A DNA stretch of 64,000 bases, from NCBI RefSeq assembly GCF_000347035.1, contig NZ_ANIJ01000047.1:129501-193500 (forward strand). The letters are read 5' to 3'. The stretch is from Leptospira sp. B5-022. Lineage in GTDB: Bacteria > Spirochaetota > Leptospiria > Leptospirales > Leptospiraceae. The notes below the pieces were generated by a model. It did no database searches. It was not told where the DNA came from and was given only the letters and a program-made list of their open reading frames with translations. Position 1 is the stretch's first letter; every line of letters starts with the position of its first letter. Both the position numbers and the translations under genes were made by a program. Below, piece by piece: positions 28,122 to 37,953 of this stretch.

Positions 28122-28568
28122 ATGCAAAGCCCCGAAGTCCCGAAAACGAAACGTATCGTACTCATTGCACATGATAATAAAAAAGAGGATTTAGTGGAAT
28201 GGGTACAACTTCATAAGGACATTCTTTCCAAACATCATCTTTATGCGACGGGGACCACAGGAAAGATCGTTCATGAAAAAACGGATCTACCGGTTCATAG
28301 ATTTTTATCCGGACCGCTCGGTGGGGACCAACAGATCGGTGCAAAGATCGTAGACGGAGAAATAGATGTGGTCATTTTCTTCTGGGATCCGTTAACCGCA
28401 CAACCGCATGATCCTGACGTTAAGGCCCTTTTGAGGATCGCAGTTCTTTATAATATTCCAATTGCAAATAATAGAAGGTCCGCTGATTACTTGATCTCTT
28501 CCGACCTTCTCTCCAGTTCTTATAAAAAAACGACGATCGATTACAATACGGGTCTTCCTATCTATTAG
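28122..28568 (+). CDS. mgsA: Methylglyoxal synthase
   Basis: A 148-residue cytosolic enzyme that converts dihydroxyacetone phosphate to methylglyoxal and phosphate, a glycolytic bypass. Seen: IALIAHD-like VLIAHDNKK, the phosphate-binding ATGTTGKI, SGPLGGDQQIGA with the catalytic Asp of GGD, and VIFFWDPLTAQPHDPDVKALLRIA. TAGGAGCAC precedes the ATG. It stands alone, divergent from the secreted protein gene. Length is typical of the family. Confidence 0.96.
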   Translation: MQSPEVPKTKRIVLIAHDNKKEDLVEWVQLHKDILSKHHLYATGTTGKIVHEKTDLPVHRFLSGPLGGDQQIGAKIVDGEIDVVIFFWDPLTAQPHDPDVKALLRIAVLYNIPIANNRRSADYLISSDLLSSSYKKTTIDYNTGLPIY

Positions 28569-28634
28569 GAATCACTTTTATTTTTCGATATGGTACGTTC
28601 AAACGGATCGAAATGGAACTAAATCGTAAAACAC

Positions 28635-29831
28635 TTATTCCCAAGATCCGAAGGGATCCGAAAAAGTTTTCCAAAGTTTCGGTCCGCCTGCATATTCTTC
28701 CTCTGACACCAAACAGGAGTCCAAAACTCTAGTCATCTTTTCCCGATCTAAATTTTGCCCGATCAACACCAACTCTTGTCTTCTATCTCCATAAGGTTCT
28801 TCCCATACGGATTCGATTTCTTCTCTGGACTCTTTGTCTTTAGGCCATAAGGAAGAGTCCGTTGAAGACCACCATTGACCGGCGATTTCCGTTCTGCAGG
28901 AAATCCCTGCTTGGGACCAGATCCCTGCATATTGCATCCTTGTTGCCAACCAGAAAAATCCTTTGGATCGGATCACACCTTCCCATTCGAATTCTATAGC
29001 TTGATAGAATCTTTCCGGATGAAAAGGTTTTCTGGCGCGATAGACGAAACTGGAAATCCCGTATTCTTCGGTTTCAGGATTGTGAGTTCCCCTGAGTTCC
29101 TGTAGCCAACCGGGACTTTCCGAGGCTTTTTGAAAATCGAACAACCCCGTGTTCAGAATTCCAGAAACAGGAACGCGGCCTTCCGAGATAGGAATCAATT
29201 TTGCAGTAGCGTTCAGTTTTCTTAATATAAGTAGAAGTTTTTTTAGTTCCTCGTCAGTGATTAGATCCGTTTTATTCAAAAGGATCACATCTGCGAATTC
29301 CACCTGATCAACCAAAAGTTCCACGATATTTCTATCGTCCGTAGCGTCTAAGGCCAGGTTTCTATCCGCCAATCCATCGGAAGATCCGTAATCTTTCAGG
29401 AAATGATATGCATCCACTACTGTGACCATAGTATCCAATTTGGCGAAATCTGAAAGGCTAGCTCCTCCTTCATCGCTAAATGTGAAAGTTTCTGCAATAG
29501 GTAACGGTTCCGAGATGCCTGTCGATTCGATGAGTAAATAGTCGAATCTTTTCTCTAAAGCCAAGCGACGGATCTCGAGCAGAAGGTCCTCTCGCAAGGT
29601 GCAACAAATACATCCGTTAGACATCTCTACCAGTTTTTCTTCGGTCCTGACCAGATCGGCTCCACCGTTCTTAATCAAAGAGGAATCGATATTGATTTCG
29701 CTCATATCGTTTACGATCACCGCTACTTTCAACCCTTCTCGGTTTTTTAGTATGTGATTTAAAACGGTAGTTTTTCCGGCTCCTAAAAAGCCGGACAATA
29801 CGGTAGTAGGGAGTTTTTTCTCCAATTTCAT
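28635..29831 (-). CDS. CobW/COG0523-family metal-chaperone GTPase
   Basis: A 398-residue G3E GTPase. Walker [10 protein letters not shown] is at 14-22, the metal-binding CxCC (GCICC) at 73-77, and [18 protein letters not shown] and the C-terminal CobW_C domain ([20 protein letters not shown]) follow. COG0523 proteins hand zinc or another metal to target enzymes under metal limitation. The position at the end of an operon with a TonB-dependent receptor and a lipoprotein supports a metal-scavenging role. The metal is not certain; zinc is the commonest in this family. A short CCGGAG/CTCCGG hairpin lies at 29853-29870, between it and the lipoprotein gene. Confidence 0.9.
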   Translation of the reverse strand: MKLEKKLPTTVLSGFLGAGKTTVLNHILKNREGLKVAVIVNDMSEINIDSSLIKNGGADLVRTEEKLVEMSNGCICCTLREDLLLEIRRLALEKRFDYLLIESTGISEPLPIAETFTFSDEGGASLSDFAKLDTMVTVVDAYHFLKDYGSSDGLADRNLALDATDDRNIVELLVDQVEFADVILLNKTDLITDEELKKLLLILRKLNATAKLIPISEGRVPVSGILNTGLFDFQKASESPGWLQELRGTHNPETEEYGISSFVYRARKPFHPERFYQAIEFEWEGVIRSKGFFWLATRMQYAGIWSQAGISCRTEIAGQWWSSTDSSLWPKDKESREEIESVWEEPYGDRRQELVLIGQNLDREKMTRVLDSCLVSEEEYAGGPKLWKTFSDPFGSWE

Positions 29832-29918
29832 ATGAATAGTCCTATCAATGTCCCGGAGCTTTTCCTCCGGAACTAATTCAATTTTAAAAGGTTGGATTCG
29901 ATAAGCTTGGGGAGCTTA

Positions 29919-30308
29919 TTATTTACCTTCTTCTGTAAACGCTGCCCTATACGCTTCCGGAGGGCAGGTCAGATAACTGCAAGAATAAGAATCGGAAGAT
30001 ACCTGAGTCCAAGTCCCTAATTCCACCAACTCGTCGCAAGAGATCTTATAAGAATTAGATTTACCTTTGCCGGAAGGAATACCTGCACAGGAAAAGACGG
30101 GGATCTGTTTATAGCAGGAACAATTTCCTTCGAAGGCTCTAGTGTCTGAACAGTAGACACAATCGGACCTTTGGTCTCCGTTTAATGCAGCCGAGATCAA
30201 AGACTGATTTTGATAATCTTCCTTCTCCTTTTGTGTTTGTGGATCGGAGGTGCAGTAGGAAAATAATAATATTATAAAGATAGAAAGTGTAAATGATCTA
30301 AAATCCAT
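29919..30308 (-). CDS. Small cysteine-rich lipoprotein in TonB operon
   Basis: A 129-residue protein; the signal sequence ends at LLFSYC (Cys19). The mature part has about eight more cysteines in pairs (SDCVYCSDTR, GNCSCYKQ, YSCSYLTC), suggesting disulfides or metal binding. It starts nine bases after the TonB-dependent receptor stop, so it is cotranscribed, and CobW follows after 87 bp. It probably helps the receptor bind or deliver its ligand at the outer membrane. The family is not recognised. Confidence 0.78.
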   Translation of the reverse strand: MDFRSFTLSIFIILLFSYCTSDPQTQKEKEDYQNQSLISAALNGDQRSDCVYCSDTRAFEGNCSCYKQIPVFSCAGIPSGKGKSNSYKISCDELVELGTWTQVSSDSYSCSYLTCPPEAYRAAFTEEGK

Positions 30309-30317
30309 AAAAATTCC

Positions 30318-32726
30318 TCATTCTGAGATCAGAGTAAACGGGATCGTTGTCTTGAAGGTAACGTTAGTCCCGGGGTTTAGAGCGTATTCTTTGTAACGGC
30401 TTAGATGGTTCACGTATTCCTTATCGAAAACGTTCAGAACTGCCACATCGAAAGTTGCAGATTCGGTTCCGTTCGTTAAGCCGGGAATCTCTCCACCGAA
30501 GCCGAGATCGTATAAATTATAACCTTGGGTGGGAGTTTCCCTGTTATCGACTTTATACTGGGACTGAACGAAAGTGCCGTTTACGGAGAAGTAAGGTTTG
30601 GAGATCCCGAAAAGTTTGTCGGTTGTAAATCGTAAACCTAAACGGGCTCTGTTCGGTGTCATCCTCGGAAGATACTTATTGTTAACGTCCGTATATACCG
30701 AATTTGGATCGGTGCCCGCAGGATTCAAAATGATTTCAGGCGGAATATTCTTCTGAATGGTAGCTCTTAGGATATCGATACCTCCCGTTAGTACTAACCA
30801 AGAAGCTGCCTGGGCTTGAAAACTGAATTCTCCACCTTCTAATTTAGCGGCGTCTTGTCGGTATCTATAAACCGGTAAACCGGAATCCGAGTCGGTGGCT
30901 CCTGCACTTACCGAATAAATGTAATTATCGATCTTGTTCCTAAAAACACTAAGCTCGGCTTGGAATTTATCGTTCGCAAAACGGACGGACGCATCGTAGT
31001 TCAAGGATGTTTCCGGTCTTAAAGTTTCTTTACCTATCTCGAATCTGCCGCTTCCTTCGTGAACTCCATTAGCGAATAACTCAAAAGGAGTGGGAGCCCT
31101 AAAACCTCTACCTGCATTTAAGGCCAAAGAGAAATCTTTTGCAAATCTCCAAACAGTCCCGAGAGTTCCTGTGCTCGCGGAAAAATTTCTGGTTTGCTCC
31201 AAATTCCCTAAATCCGCATTCGCACGAACGTCCATACTTCTTTTATCAGTTCGAGCCCCTGCGGAAAAACTGAAATCCCCGAGCTTCCACTCTTCGAATA
31301 AGAAAAATCCAATATTACTCAGGCCGTAACCCGGGATCAAAGGTTCCGTCCCGATAGTATTACTTCTTTGCTGCATTCCGGAAATACCGACAGTACCTTT
31401 CAAACCCTTCCATTCTTTATGATGGACTTTCGCATCCGCCGTTGTGGTGTCTAAGGAGAGATTTAAACCCTGCTTATAATCGTATTTATTCACTTGATAC
31501 GCGGAAGCTACCTTTGTGAACGAATCGATAGACGGATCCAACAAAGTATCCTTGATCGGCATATATCTATTCTTATCTTCAATCTCTCTTCGATTGTTTC
31601 GTTGATAGGCCGCATCCAATTCGACGTTCACAAAGGGAAGGATGAAGAATGCATGCATATGAGTTTTCTGATGAAAGACTGTTTGGTATGCACTTGCCCC
31701 GGGAGACTCGTTCGGGTTATCATATAAATCTTGTTCTTGGTATCTCTGGAATGAATCCACATAAAAATTCCCCCAGGAACCATCCGTTCCCAAAGACGCG
31801 TTTACGTTTCTTTCATTAAAGCCGGTATTAGGAAGAGTTCCCCTTGGTGTGGTTATCCTGCCCGCCTTTCTTGTATCCGTTTGTACTCGGTAGCCGAAGT
31901 TGGTCTCTTTATGATAACCGAATAGGGAAATGGCACCTGCGTCTTGTTTATTATTCGAAAAACTATTCGTGGATATAGTTCCTCCCAAACGAGGAGCGCC
32001 GTCTTTTGCAGTCGGTGCCTTGGAACGGATAACGTTAATCACACCTCCTAACGCATCCGAACCATAAAGAACGGAAGCCGGACCTCTAACGACCTCCATC
32101 TTATCAATGTTAAATGCATCTAGATCGACAGTATGGTCGTCTCCAAATTGTTGTTCTTCTTGTCGGACACCGTCGGTCATAACAAGAACTCTCTGGCCGG
32201 TCAAACCTCGGATTACCGGCTTAGAAGTCCCAGCTCCCGTAGTTAAAGTCGAAGCACCTGGAGTATTTTCCAGAGCAGACATAACATTCTGTCCGCGTAA
32301 CCTTTCTAATTGTCTTCCTTCAAGAACCGTGGTGGGTTGTGGGGTGGATAAAAAATCCGAAGCTAAAGTTTTGGCAGTGATGTTGATTGCCACACCTTCC
32401 AAGAGAGAAGGTTTTAGAACGATATCCAAAACCTTGTCCAAATCCTTTATTTCGAATCTTTCCGTTTTTAATTCATAGTTCGGTGCGGAAACAACTAACG
32501 TGTAATTACCCGGCGAAACGTGTTGGAATTCGAAACTTCCGTCCTTTCCGGACCTGGATATGAACTTGTTCTCCGTAAGGAGCAATTTTGCGCCGGAAAT
32601 TGGACGACCCTCCGGGTCTTTAAGAAACCCTTTGACGTTCACATCCAGGGAAAAAACTTCCGAGAAAGGTAAAATCAAGGCGATAAAAACGGTTAATATA
32701 TTAAATTTATATAAAGTACTTTTCAT
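30318..32726 (-). CDS. TonB-dependent outer-membrane receptor
   Basis: An 802-residue protein with signal peptide (cut near FSLDV). Residues about 28-110 are a carboxypeptidase-regulatory-like beta-sandwich (GFLKDPEGRPISGAKLLLTE ... PSLLEG). The plug domain follows (LERLRGQNVMSALENTPGAS, PVIRGLTGQRVLVMTDGVR, VEVVRGPASVLYGSDALGGVINVI as MEVVRGP...), then a 22-strand-type barrel ending in an aromatic-rich segment. The plug motifs are those of siderophore, haem and zinc receptors such as ZnuD. The substrate is unresolved, but the downstream CobW-type GTPase and the upstream Fur-like box point to a metal or metal chelate. Confidence 0.93.
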   Translation of the reverse strand: MKSTLYKFNILTVFIALILPFSEVFSLDVNVKGFLKDPEGRPISGAKLLLTENKFISRSGKDGSFEFQHVSPGNYTLVVSAPNYELKTERFEIKDLDKVLDIVLKPSLLEGVAINITAKTLASDFLSTPQPTTVLEGRQLERLRGQNVMSALENTPGASTLTTGAGTSKPVIRGLTGQRVLVMTDGVRQEEQQFGDDHTVDLDAFNIDKMEVVRGPASVLYGSDALGGVINVIRSKAPTAKDGAPRLGGTISTNSFSNNKQDAGAISLFGYHKETNFGYRVQTDTRKAGRITTPRGTLPNTGFNERNVNASLGTDGSWGNFYVDSFQRYQEQDLYDNPNESPGASAYQTVFHQKTHMHAFFILPFVNVELDAAYQRNNRREIEDKNRYMPIKDTLLDPSIDSFTKVASAYQVNKYDYKQGLNLSLDTTTADAKVHHKEWKGLKGTVGISGMQQRSNTIGTEPLIPGYGLSNIGFFLFEEWKLGDFSFSAGARTDKRSMDVRANADLGNLEQTRNFSASTGTLGTVWRFAKDFSLALNAGRGFRAPTPFELFANGVHEGSGRFEIGKETLRPETSLNYDASVRFANDKFQAELSVFRNKIDNYIYSVSAGATDSDSGLPVYRYRQDAAKLEGGEFSFQAQAASWLVLTGGIDILRATIQKNIPPEIILNPAGTDPNSVYTDVNNKYLPRMTPNRARLGLRFTTDKLFGISKPYFSVNGTFVQSQYKVDNRETPTQGYNLYDLGFGGEIPGLTNGTESATFDVAVLNVFDKEYVNHLSRYKEYALNPGTNVTFKTTIPFTLISE

Positions 32727-32832
32727 TCTTCCTAAACTCCGGACCTATTAAGGTCGGGTTTTCAACATACAAAGTAAATTTCGAAACGGATGGCGAACGC
32801 CAAAACCGCCGAAAGCGATAGATGCGCGTTGA

Positions 32833-33162
32833 TTAGGAGAAAAAAGGAGGAGCTCGGCCTTTCAAGATCCCCGGTATGGAGATTTGAACGGGAATAGAAG
32901 CGAGAATTATAAATTTCTTATATTCCCGAATAGGTTGTTCAGTTGCAGATCCTTGGATAAGGTTTGCACCCGAATTGATTTGGATATGAATACAAAGAAA
33001 ACAGGATTCCGAGGAAATTTTCGGTGAATGTTTGGAAAATATTCCCTTTTCGGAAATATCAGCGTGGGAATGCACGCTTGTAAGCAGAAGTCCGCCGCAA
33101 AAAGCGAATAACGCAAAGAAGGACCTAAGTCCGTTTTTTCGTTTTTTTACGAAGAATCCCAT
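32833..33162 (-). CDS. Small secreted His/Cys protein upstream of the receptor
   Basis: About 109 residues from ATG 33162, or 121 from TTG 33198; the longer form has GGAGGTGA about 12 bases upstream but would place the Fur-like box inside the gene. A signal-like hydrophobic segment (SFFALFAFCGGLLLTSVHSHA) is followed by SESCFLCIHIQ, a CxxC that could bind metal, and the chain ends in GRAPPFFS. An RAPP-type C-terminus with H/C motifs recalls the DUF2946-type small proteins often found next to TonB receptors; the match is tentative. It is probably the first gene of the receptor operon, 106 bp from it. Confidence 0.6.
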   Translation of the reverse strand: MGFFVKKRKNGLRSFFALFAFCGGLLLTSVHSHADISEKGIFSKHSPKISSESCFLCIHIQINSGANLIQGSATEQPIREYKKFIILASIPVQISIPGILKGRAPPFFS

Positions 33163-33169
33163 TTTTTTC

Positions 33170-33189
33170 AATAATGATAAATCGTTATT
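33170..33189. promoter_or_regulatory. Fur/Zur-like operator
   Basis: AATAATGATAAATCGTTATT: 8-bp arms (7 of 8 paired) around TAAA. Its left half closely matches the Fur box repeat GATAATGATAAT. It sits eight bases upstream of ATG 33162, at the head of the small-protein/TonB-receptor/lipoprotein/CobW run. Repression by a Fur-family metal sensor is inferred. Confidence 0.55.
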
Positions 33190-33259
33190 AATAAGCAAGC
33201 AATTTTTTGCTCACCTCCGCTGTCAATGGACCTGGCTGTTTCTGAGGAATAGGGAATTC

Positions 33260-33754
33260 TCAACCTTGAGGCGGCCGCTTTACCTTTCCGCAGAACTGGT
33301 TCCTGAAATTACAACCGATCTCTTTGGCTGTAATTTTATGCCGAATGTGGAATTCATTCTTCATCATTCTTTCAAGGAGGAACTCAAACAAGAAGTGATT
33401 TGAATACCAAGGTGGAGTGCAGGTGATCCTATCCTCTAACACCGAAGAGTTTTCACCGGTTTGGATAAAAATATGTTCATGTTTAAATTTTGCAAATGGC
33501 CCCGATTCTTGGATATCGACAAAACGTTTGCCAGGATCTAATTCGGTATGCAAAGCAACCCAACGGAAAGAAATTCCGGGAAAAACTTTTACTCTTACGA
33601 CTGCTTTCGAGCCGGGTTCCAAAGACGAAGGCGGTAGAATCACTTTTGCTTTTTTGGAAGAACCTACCAAGGCGGAAAAACCGTCCGGTCCGGCATGAAA
33701 TCCGAATAATTCGGAAACCTTACAATCGAATTCAGAACGGCAAACGAATATCAA
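33260..33754 (-). CDS. SRPBCC-fold protein
   Basis: A 164-residue protein of the START/Bet v 1-like (SRPBCC) group. The ordered pieces FGFHAGPDGFSALVG, LEPGSKAVVRVKVFPGISFRWVALHTELDPGKRFVDIQESGPFAKFKHEHIF and VLEDRITCTPPWY match the family found near epimerases and described as ligand-binding or cyclase/dehydrase-like. It has a hydrophobic cavity for an unknown lipid or aromatic ligand. The start is TTG 33754, as no ATG fits. It lies between the TPR gene (34 bp) and the receptor operon. Confidence 0.8.
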   Translation of the reverse strand: MIFVCRSEFDCKVSELFGFHAGPDGFSALVGSSKKAKVILPPSSLEPGSKAVVRVKVFPGISFRWVALHTELDPGKRFVDIQESGPFAKFKHEHIFIQTGENSSVLEDRITCTPPWYSNHFLFEFLLERMMKNEFHIRHKITAKEIGCNFRNQFCGKVKRPPQG

Positions 33755-33788
33755 GAGAAAACCATAACATTAAGAAAACTAAATATAT

Positions 33789-35810
33789 TTAATTCGTACG
33801 GGAATTTTCCGTTTTTTTCCAATAAGCTTTGTTTCCTACCGCGATATTCCTTAAAACGACATCCTGATTTTTTGGGACCACTTTTGCCGTATAAAGATCG
33901 GCTTCCGTTACCGTTCCCTCTCCAAGTAGATTTGCCGAATTAAAGAAGTAAACGGTTGTCCCTTTTTTAAGTCCGTCTATAATACCTGCATTTACGATAA
34001 GTGAGTCTTCTTTTACCCTATGTACTTTTCCGCTGGCAGGAATTAAAGCTAAGATCTTGTCTCGTGCTCTTAAGGTCGCTTCTGCGAGAGCATCTCTTCC
34101 TTTCGCATATATCCTAAATTTACCTAAAATTTTCTCTTCCTTATGATCTCGAAGGCTCCATTCCAGACGTAAATTATTTTCTTGGAAGGAAATTTTTCCG
34201 CTCACAACGAATCTGATATTTTCACCTTTGGAATTCTTAATAGAAGAATAGTTTTTTTCCGTTTTATGAATTGCGCCGGAATACGGCTCGGATTCTAAAC
34301 TTTCCGATTTTCTAATATTATCTAGATCGATATTTCGGACCCTTGGGTCCGAATTCAAAAAATGTCGAAGAACTTTACCTGATAAGGCAGGAAGATCGGT
34401 ATGTTTGGCTAGGAAATCCTCTCCATCCGGATCGAAAACAAGGACCTCGGGAGGAGTTCTGCCATAGTCTTCCTGAATACCGAACTCTCCGATCTTGACT
34501 AAACCTTCTCGATAGCTTAAGGAAGTTTTAAAACCTTCCAGATTATTCTCCACGGAATATCCGTATTTTTTATTATCCGGAAATTTATTTCTCAAAAGCA
34601 GGAGTAGGTTGAAGTAACTAGGAAAGAATCCCCTTCTTTTATATTCTTCTAACGTTAGTACTAGGATTTCCGGACGGTTCGGAAGGAGTTCTTTCGCTCT
34701 GATCAAATGATACCAGGCTAGATCATATAAGAAAGCATTCTTATTCGCTCTATATCGCTGAAGCCTATATTCTCCTAAGGTCCTTCTTAATGAGTTTCCT
34801 TCGGGTAGATTCTCCAATACGTACAACTCCGAACGGTTTCTCGCAATCGGATCCAGATCATCCAAAGAGATCAATTTTTCTAGATCCGCCTTTGCTTCCT
34901 TGGAAGCAGGGTCCTTCCTCAGTCTTGCATAAGAACGTAAGTATAAATACTCGGTGGAATTCGGGAATAAGCTTAATAAGCGGTTTAGATATTCCTCAGC
35001 TTCTTGGTATCTTCCGAAATATATTCTTGCCTTAGTTAAAAGTTTGAGGGCTTCTTCTTCGTTCGGATGAAGGGAAATGGACCTTTCGAATTTTTCAGCG
35101 GCTTCCGCAATTTTGGAATCCCGTTTGTTTCCTTGGGATTTTTCAGCCCAAATAAGTAAAAACTTACCGGATTCTAAAAAGATGGATGGATCGTCGGATG
35201 CTTCGGCTTCCAATTGATTTCTGAGAGAGGCCGCTTTCGTAAAGTTACCGTCAAAAGCCTCTACTTTCGCTTCCAAAGCTCTGACTTCTTTGTTTTTTGG
35301 AATTCTGGAATAAGCAGAATGAAATTCGAAACTTGCTCTTTGGGTCTTTCCGGAGGCAAGTTGTACTTCTATATAGATCGGAAATAGATCGGAATCGTAC
35401 TTATCTTCTTCCAAAAACGGCTTAAGGATCGAAAAAGCTTCTTCATAACGTCTTAATTTCGCTAAAGTGACAGCTTTTTCTCGGACAGCTTTTTTGTTTT
35501 TCGGTTCTAACTCGAGGACCTTATCCAAAGATTGTAACGCTTCTTTTTCTTTATGAAGTTTTAATGCGGCATCCGCAAGCCCCAATCTGGAGCGAACGGA
35601 GAGCGGGTTTAGGTTTACAGCTTCCCTAAACGAATCGTAAGCAGCCGGATAATTTCTGGAAGCTAATGCGCCTTCTCCTTCTTTGATCCAGTCTATTGTT
35701 TGTTTAGACGAAAGGGGATAAGAGAAGGATGAAACGAAAAGAACCGTAAAACTCCCGAAAAGAAATTTTAAGACTCGCAGCTTATATGGGGTTTTTGATC
35801 CGAATATCAT
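33789..35810 (-). CDS. Secreted TPR protein with FlgT-like C-terminal segment
   Basis: A 673-residue exported protein: signal peptide at about 12-35 (KFLFGSFTVLFVSSFSYPLS), then many TPRs (ASRNYPAAYDSFREAVNLNPLS, KEALQSLDKVLELEPKN and so on) to about 430. The last 200 residues are beta-rich. IPASGKVHRVKEDSLIVNAGIIDGLKKGTTVYFF resembles the small beta-barrel seen in FlgT-type C-terminal domains. Its ATG overlaps the stop of the NHL/VWA gene by four bases (ATGA), so the two are coupled and probably bind each other in the periplasm. Function unknown. Confidence 0.82.
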   Translation of the reverse strand: MIFGSKTPYKLRVLKFLFGSFTVLFVSSFSYPLSSKQTIDWIKEGEGALASRNYPAAYDSFREAVNLNPLSVRSRLGLADAALKLHKEKEALQSLDKVLELEPKNKKAVREKAVTLAKLRRYEEAFSILKPFLEEDKYDSDLFPIYIEVQLASGKTQRASFEFHSAYSRIPKNKEVRALEAKVEAFDGNFTKAASLRNQLEAEASDDPSIFLESGKFLLIWAEKSQGNKRDSKIAEAAEKFERSISLHPNEEEALKLLTKARIYFGRYQEAEEYLNRLLSLFPNSTEYLYLRSYARLRKDPASKEAKADLEKLISLDDLDPIARNRSELYVLENLPEGNSLRRTLGEYRLQRYRANKNAFLYDLAWYHLIRAKELLPNRPEILVLTLEEYKRRGFFPSYFNLLLLLRNKFPDNKKYGYSVENNLEGFKTSLSYREGLVKIGEFGIQEDYGRTPPEVLVFDPDGEDFLAKHTDLPALSGKVLRHFLNSDPRVRNIDLDNIRKSESLESEPYSGAIHKTEKNYSSIKNSKGENIRFVVSGKISFQENNLRLEWSLRDHKEEKILGKFRIYAKGRDALAEATLRARDKILALIPASGKVHRVKEDSLIVNAGIIDGLKKGTTVYFFNSANLLGEGTVTEADLYTAKVVPKNQDVVLRNIAVGNKAYWKKTENSRTN

Positions 35811-37846
35811 GGCGTAAAAAATCCGGTCTCCGCTTTTCCATTCGAATTTCTGAATATAGCTTCTACGACCACCGGGACGTAGACATCCATTCCTTCGTGG
35901 TTGATCCTACTTTTAAAAGAAAGAAGATATCTTCTATCCTTTTTAGAATCTATCCAACTTCTTAGATTTTTCTCCGTTCCACCGGACGGGATCGTTAAGA
36001 ATTTCCCTCCCGTTTTTTCAGCGATCTCTTTATATACGGAAACCGATTCTCCGCTTTCTCCTAAACATAAGAAGTAGATAGGAATATCGTGGGCCATCGC
36101 AAAACGGATGATCTTTGTCGGTGAGAATTGAGTGAATGCAGCTTTGGAATCTTTTCCGGATACGATTGCGATGATGGCTCTTGGTCCTAAACTATCTAAT
36201 AGGTCCGTGATCCCTTTTTGGAGCGATTTCCCGATTTGAGATTCTTCTTCCGGTGTGAAAGAGCGTAACGCTTTCAGGATATCGTACATACTTTTTCCGA
36301 AAGGGTAGGCGGTTTGGGTATCTTTGCCGGAACGTAACAGTTGGATTTTATCTTCTACTCTGATCTCGGACAAAAATGGGCGGATTGCCTTCTCGATTGT
36401 CGCATACGAATCGGATACTATCTGAGAATTTTCCGCGACGATGGAAACACTAACTCTATTATTATATTTTTTCATATCGGTCAGACCGATCAAAGGCGAA
36501 AGATTATCCATCTCGTAGATTCGGAAAGAGTTTCGGGGAATAGCCTTCACCGGAACCCCGTGTCTATCTTTCGCATGAAGAACTAAGGAAATATCTGGAT
36601 AATCCGAACTGATCGTTCTTTCTACGATCAGATCTAAGTTGGAAGAAAGTTGGCCTTTGGGAGAAAAGGATTCGATCCTATGTCTGTTAAAATCCGCAAC
36701 AAACATGGAACCGGTGTAATCGAAAGTTACCGAGAATGCCTGGTCGAAATTTCGAACAGTATTTTTGGAATCCTTAAAGTTATCGAAACTTGACCAAGTT
36801 TTAGATATGGAATCGTAAATAAAAAGACCTGCGGTCTCGTCGGCCACGACAACCTTATTATCTTTGATCGAAAGATTTCTGGGTCTTTTAAAAGAAGGAT
36901 TGTTTATTTCTTTTAGAAAATTTCCCTCATGATCGAAAACGACTAGTCTTTTGTTTCCCCGATCCGCTACAAAAATTTCTCCACGGTTATTGACCTTAAT
37001 CCCGGCAGGTTGTTTTAAGATACCGACTCCGATCTCTTGGAGTGGCTCCCCCGTTCTGGAAAGTTTTTGGATCCGATTATTACCCATATCGGAAACATAC
37101 AAAAAACCTTCTTTCGTAAAATAAAGACCTGCCGGTCCATGAAAACTTCCGGGATCTTTTCCTGTGGAACCGAAACGATTCACGTAAGATCCTCTGGTAT
37201 CGAATTCGTAAATTTTATCTCCTGCATAATCTGCAACGAAGATGGATTTGCCTCGAATACTAATTCCGACGGGGCCTTCTAAATTTCGGCCGAAGGAACC
37301 TTTAAAATTCTCGACTGCAAAACCGTTGGCATCGAATTTAACCACGTTAGCAGTATCGAAACTTACTACGTAAAGATATCCTTCATCGTCGACTCCGAGA
37401 TCGGCCGGGTTCCTAAAACGGAATCTTCTTAGATCATCCCCGAAAATCGATTTATAATATTCTAAATTATCTTTTCTATTCCCGCCACCGAGCCTATATC
37501 TTAGTGCGTCTAAACGGTTCTTACTGATCAGATCGAGTTTATTGGAAGATTCCAATTGTTCCAATTCGGAAAGACTTTCCTGCCAATCTCCGCTTAGATA
37601 ATAAGCTTCGGAAAGAAAGAATTTTGGATGAACGAAATCCGGTTTTATAGAAAGGGAGCGAATAAAATTCTCTCTAGCTGCCGAGAATTCTCCCTTGTTA
37701 TAGTAAGCAAGACCTCGTTTGAAGAATGTCTTGGCTTCTTTTTCTTTTAATCCGAAATTGGGTAGGGGTTCGGACCATCCTGATTGGCTGAGAATTCCTA
37801 AGAGTAGAATTAAAACGAAAAGTTTTGTTTGCGTACGTCTCCCCAT
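35807..37846 (-). CDS. Secreted TPR, NHL-repeat and VWA-like protein
   Basis: A 679-residue protein. After a signal peptide (LFVLILLLGILSQSGWSE), residues 35-120 hold two TPRs (FFKRGLAYYNKGEFSAARENF). Residues about 140-380 hold NHL propeller blades (LGVDDEGYLYVVSFDTANVVKFD, PAGLYFTKEGFLYVSDMGNNRIQKL, PAGIKVNNRGEIFVADRGNKRLVVFD). Residues about 450-660 form a VWA-like Rossmann domain (RVSVSIVAENSQIV, RAIIAIVSGKDS, DIPIYFLCLG), but the DxSxS metal motif is replaced by AENSQ, so metal binding is doubtful. It is translationally coupled to the downstream TPR gene. A protein-binding platform in the envelope is likely. Confidence 0.83.
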   Translation of the reverse strand: MGRRTQTKLFVLILLLGILSQSGWSEPLPNFGLKEKEAKTFFKRGLAYYNKGEFSAARENFIRSLSIKPDFVHPKFFLSEAYYLSGDWQESLSELEQLESSNKLDLISKNRLDALRYRLGGGNRKDNLEYYKSIFGDDLRRFRFRNPADLGVDDEGYLYVVSFDTANVVKFDANGFAVENFKGSFGRNLEGPVGISIRGKSIFVADYAGDKIYEFDTRGSYVNRFGSTGKDPGSFHGPAGLYFTKEGFLYVSDMGNNRIQKLSRTGEPLQEIGVGILKQPAGIKVNNRGEIFVADRGNKRLVVFDHEGNFLKEINNPSFKRPRNLSIKDNKVVVADETAGLFIYDSISKTWSSFDNFKDSKNTVRNFDQAFSVTFDYTGSMFVADFNRHRIESFSPKGQLSSNLDLIVERTISSDYPDISLVLHAKDRHGVPVKAIPRNSFRIYEMDNLSPLIGLTDMKKYNNRVSVSIVAENSQIVSDSYATIEKAIRPFLSEIRVEDKIQLLRSGKDTQTAYPFGKSMYDILKALRSFTPEEESQIGKSLQKGITDLLDSLGPRAIIAIVSGKDSKAAFTQFSPTKIIRFAMAHDIPIYFLCLGESGESVSVYKEIAEKTGGKFLTIPSGGTEKNLRSWIDSKKDRRYLLSFKSRINHEGMDVYVPVVVEAIFRNSNGKAETGFFTP

Positions 37847-37953
37847 TCTAATCCTCTTAGTCGATAGAACATCTTAAGAGACATAATTTCAACCTATTTT
37901 TCAGGGCTTCTACATGGGTTTTCTCATCTAAGCAAGTATTATTTAGAGGCGCT

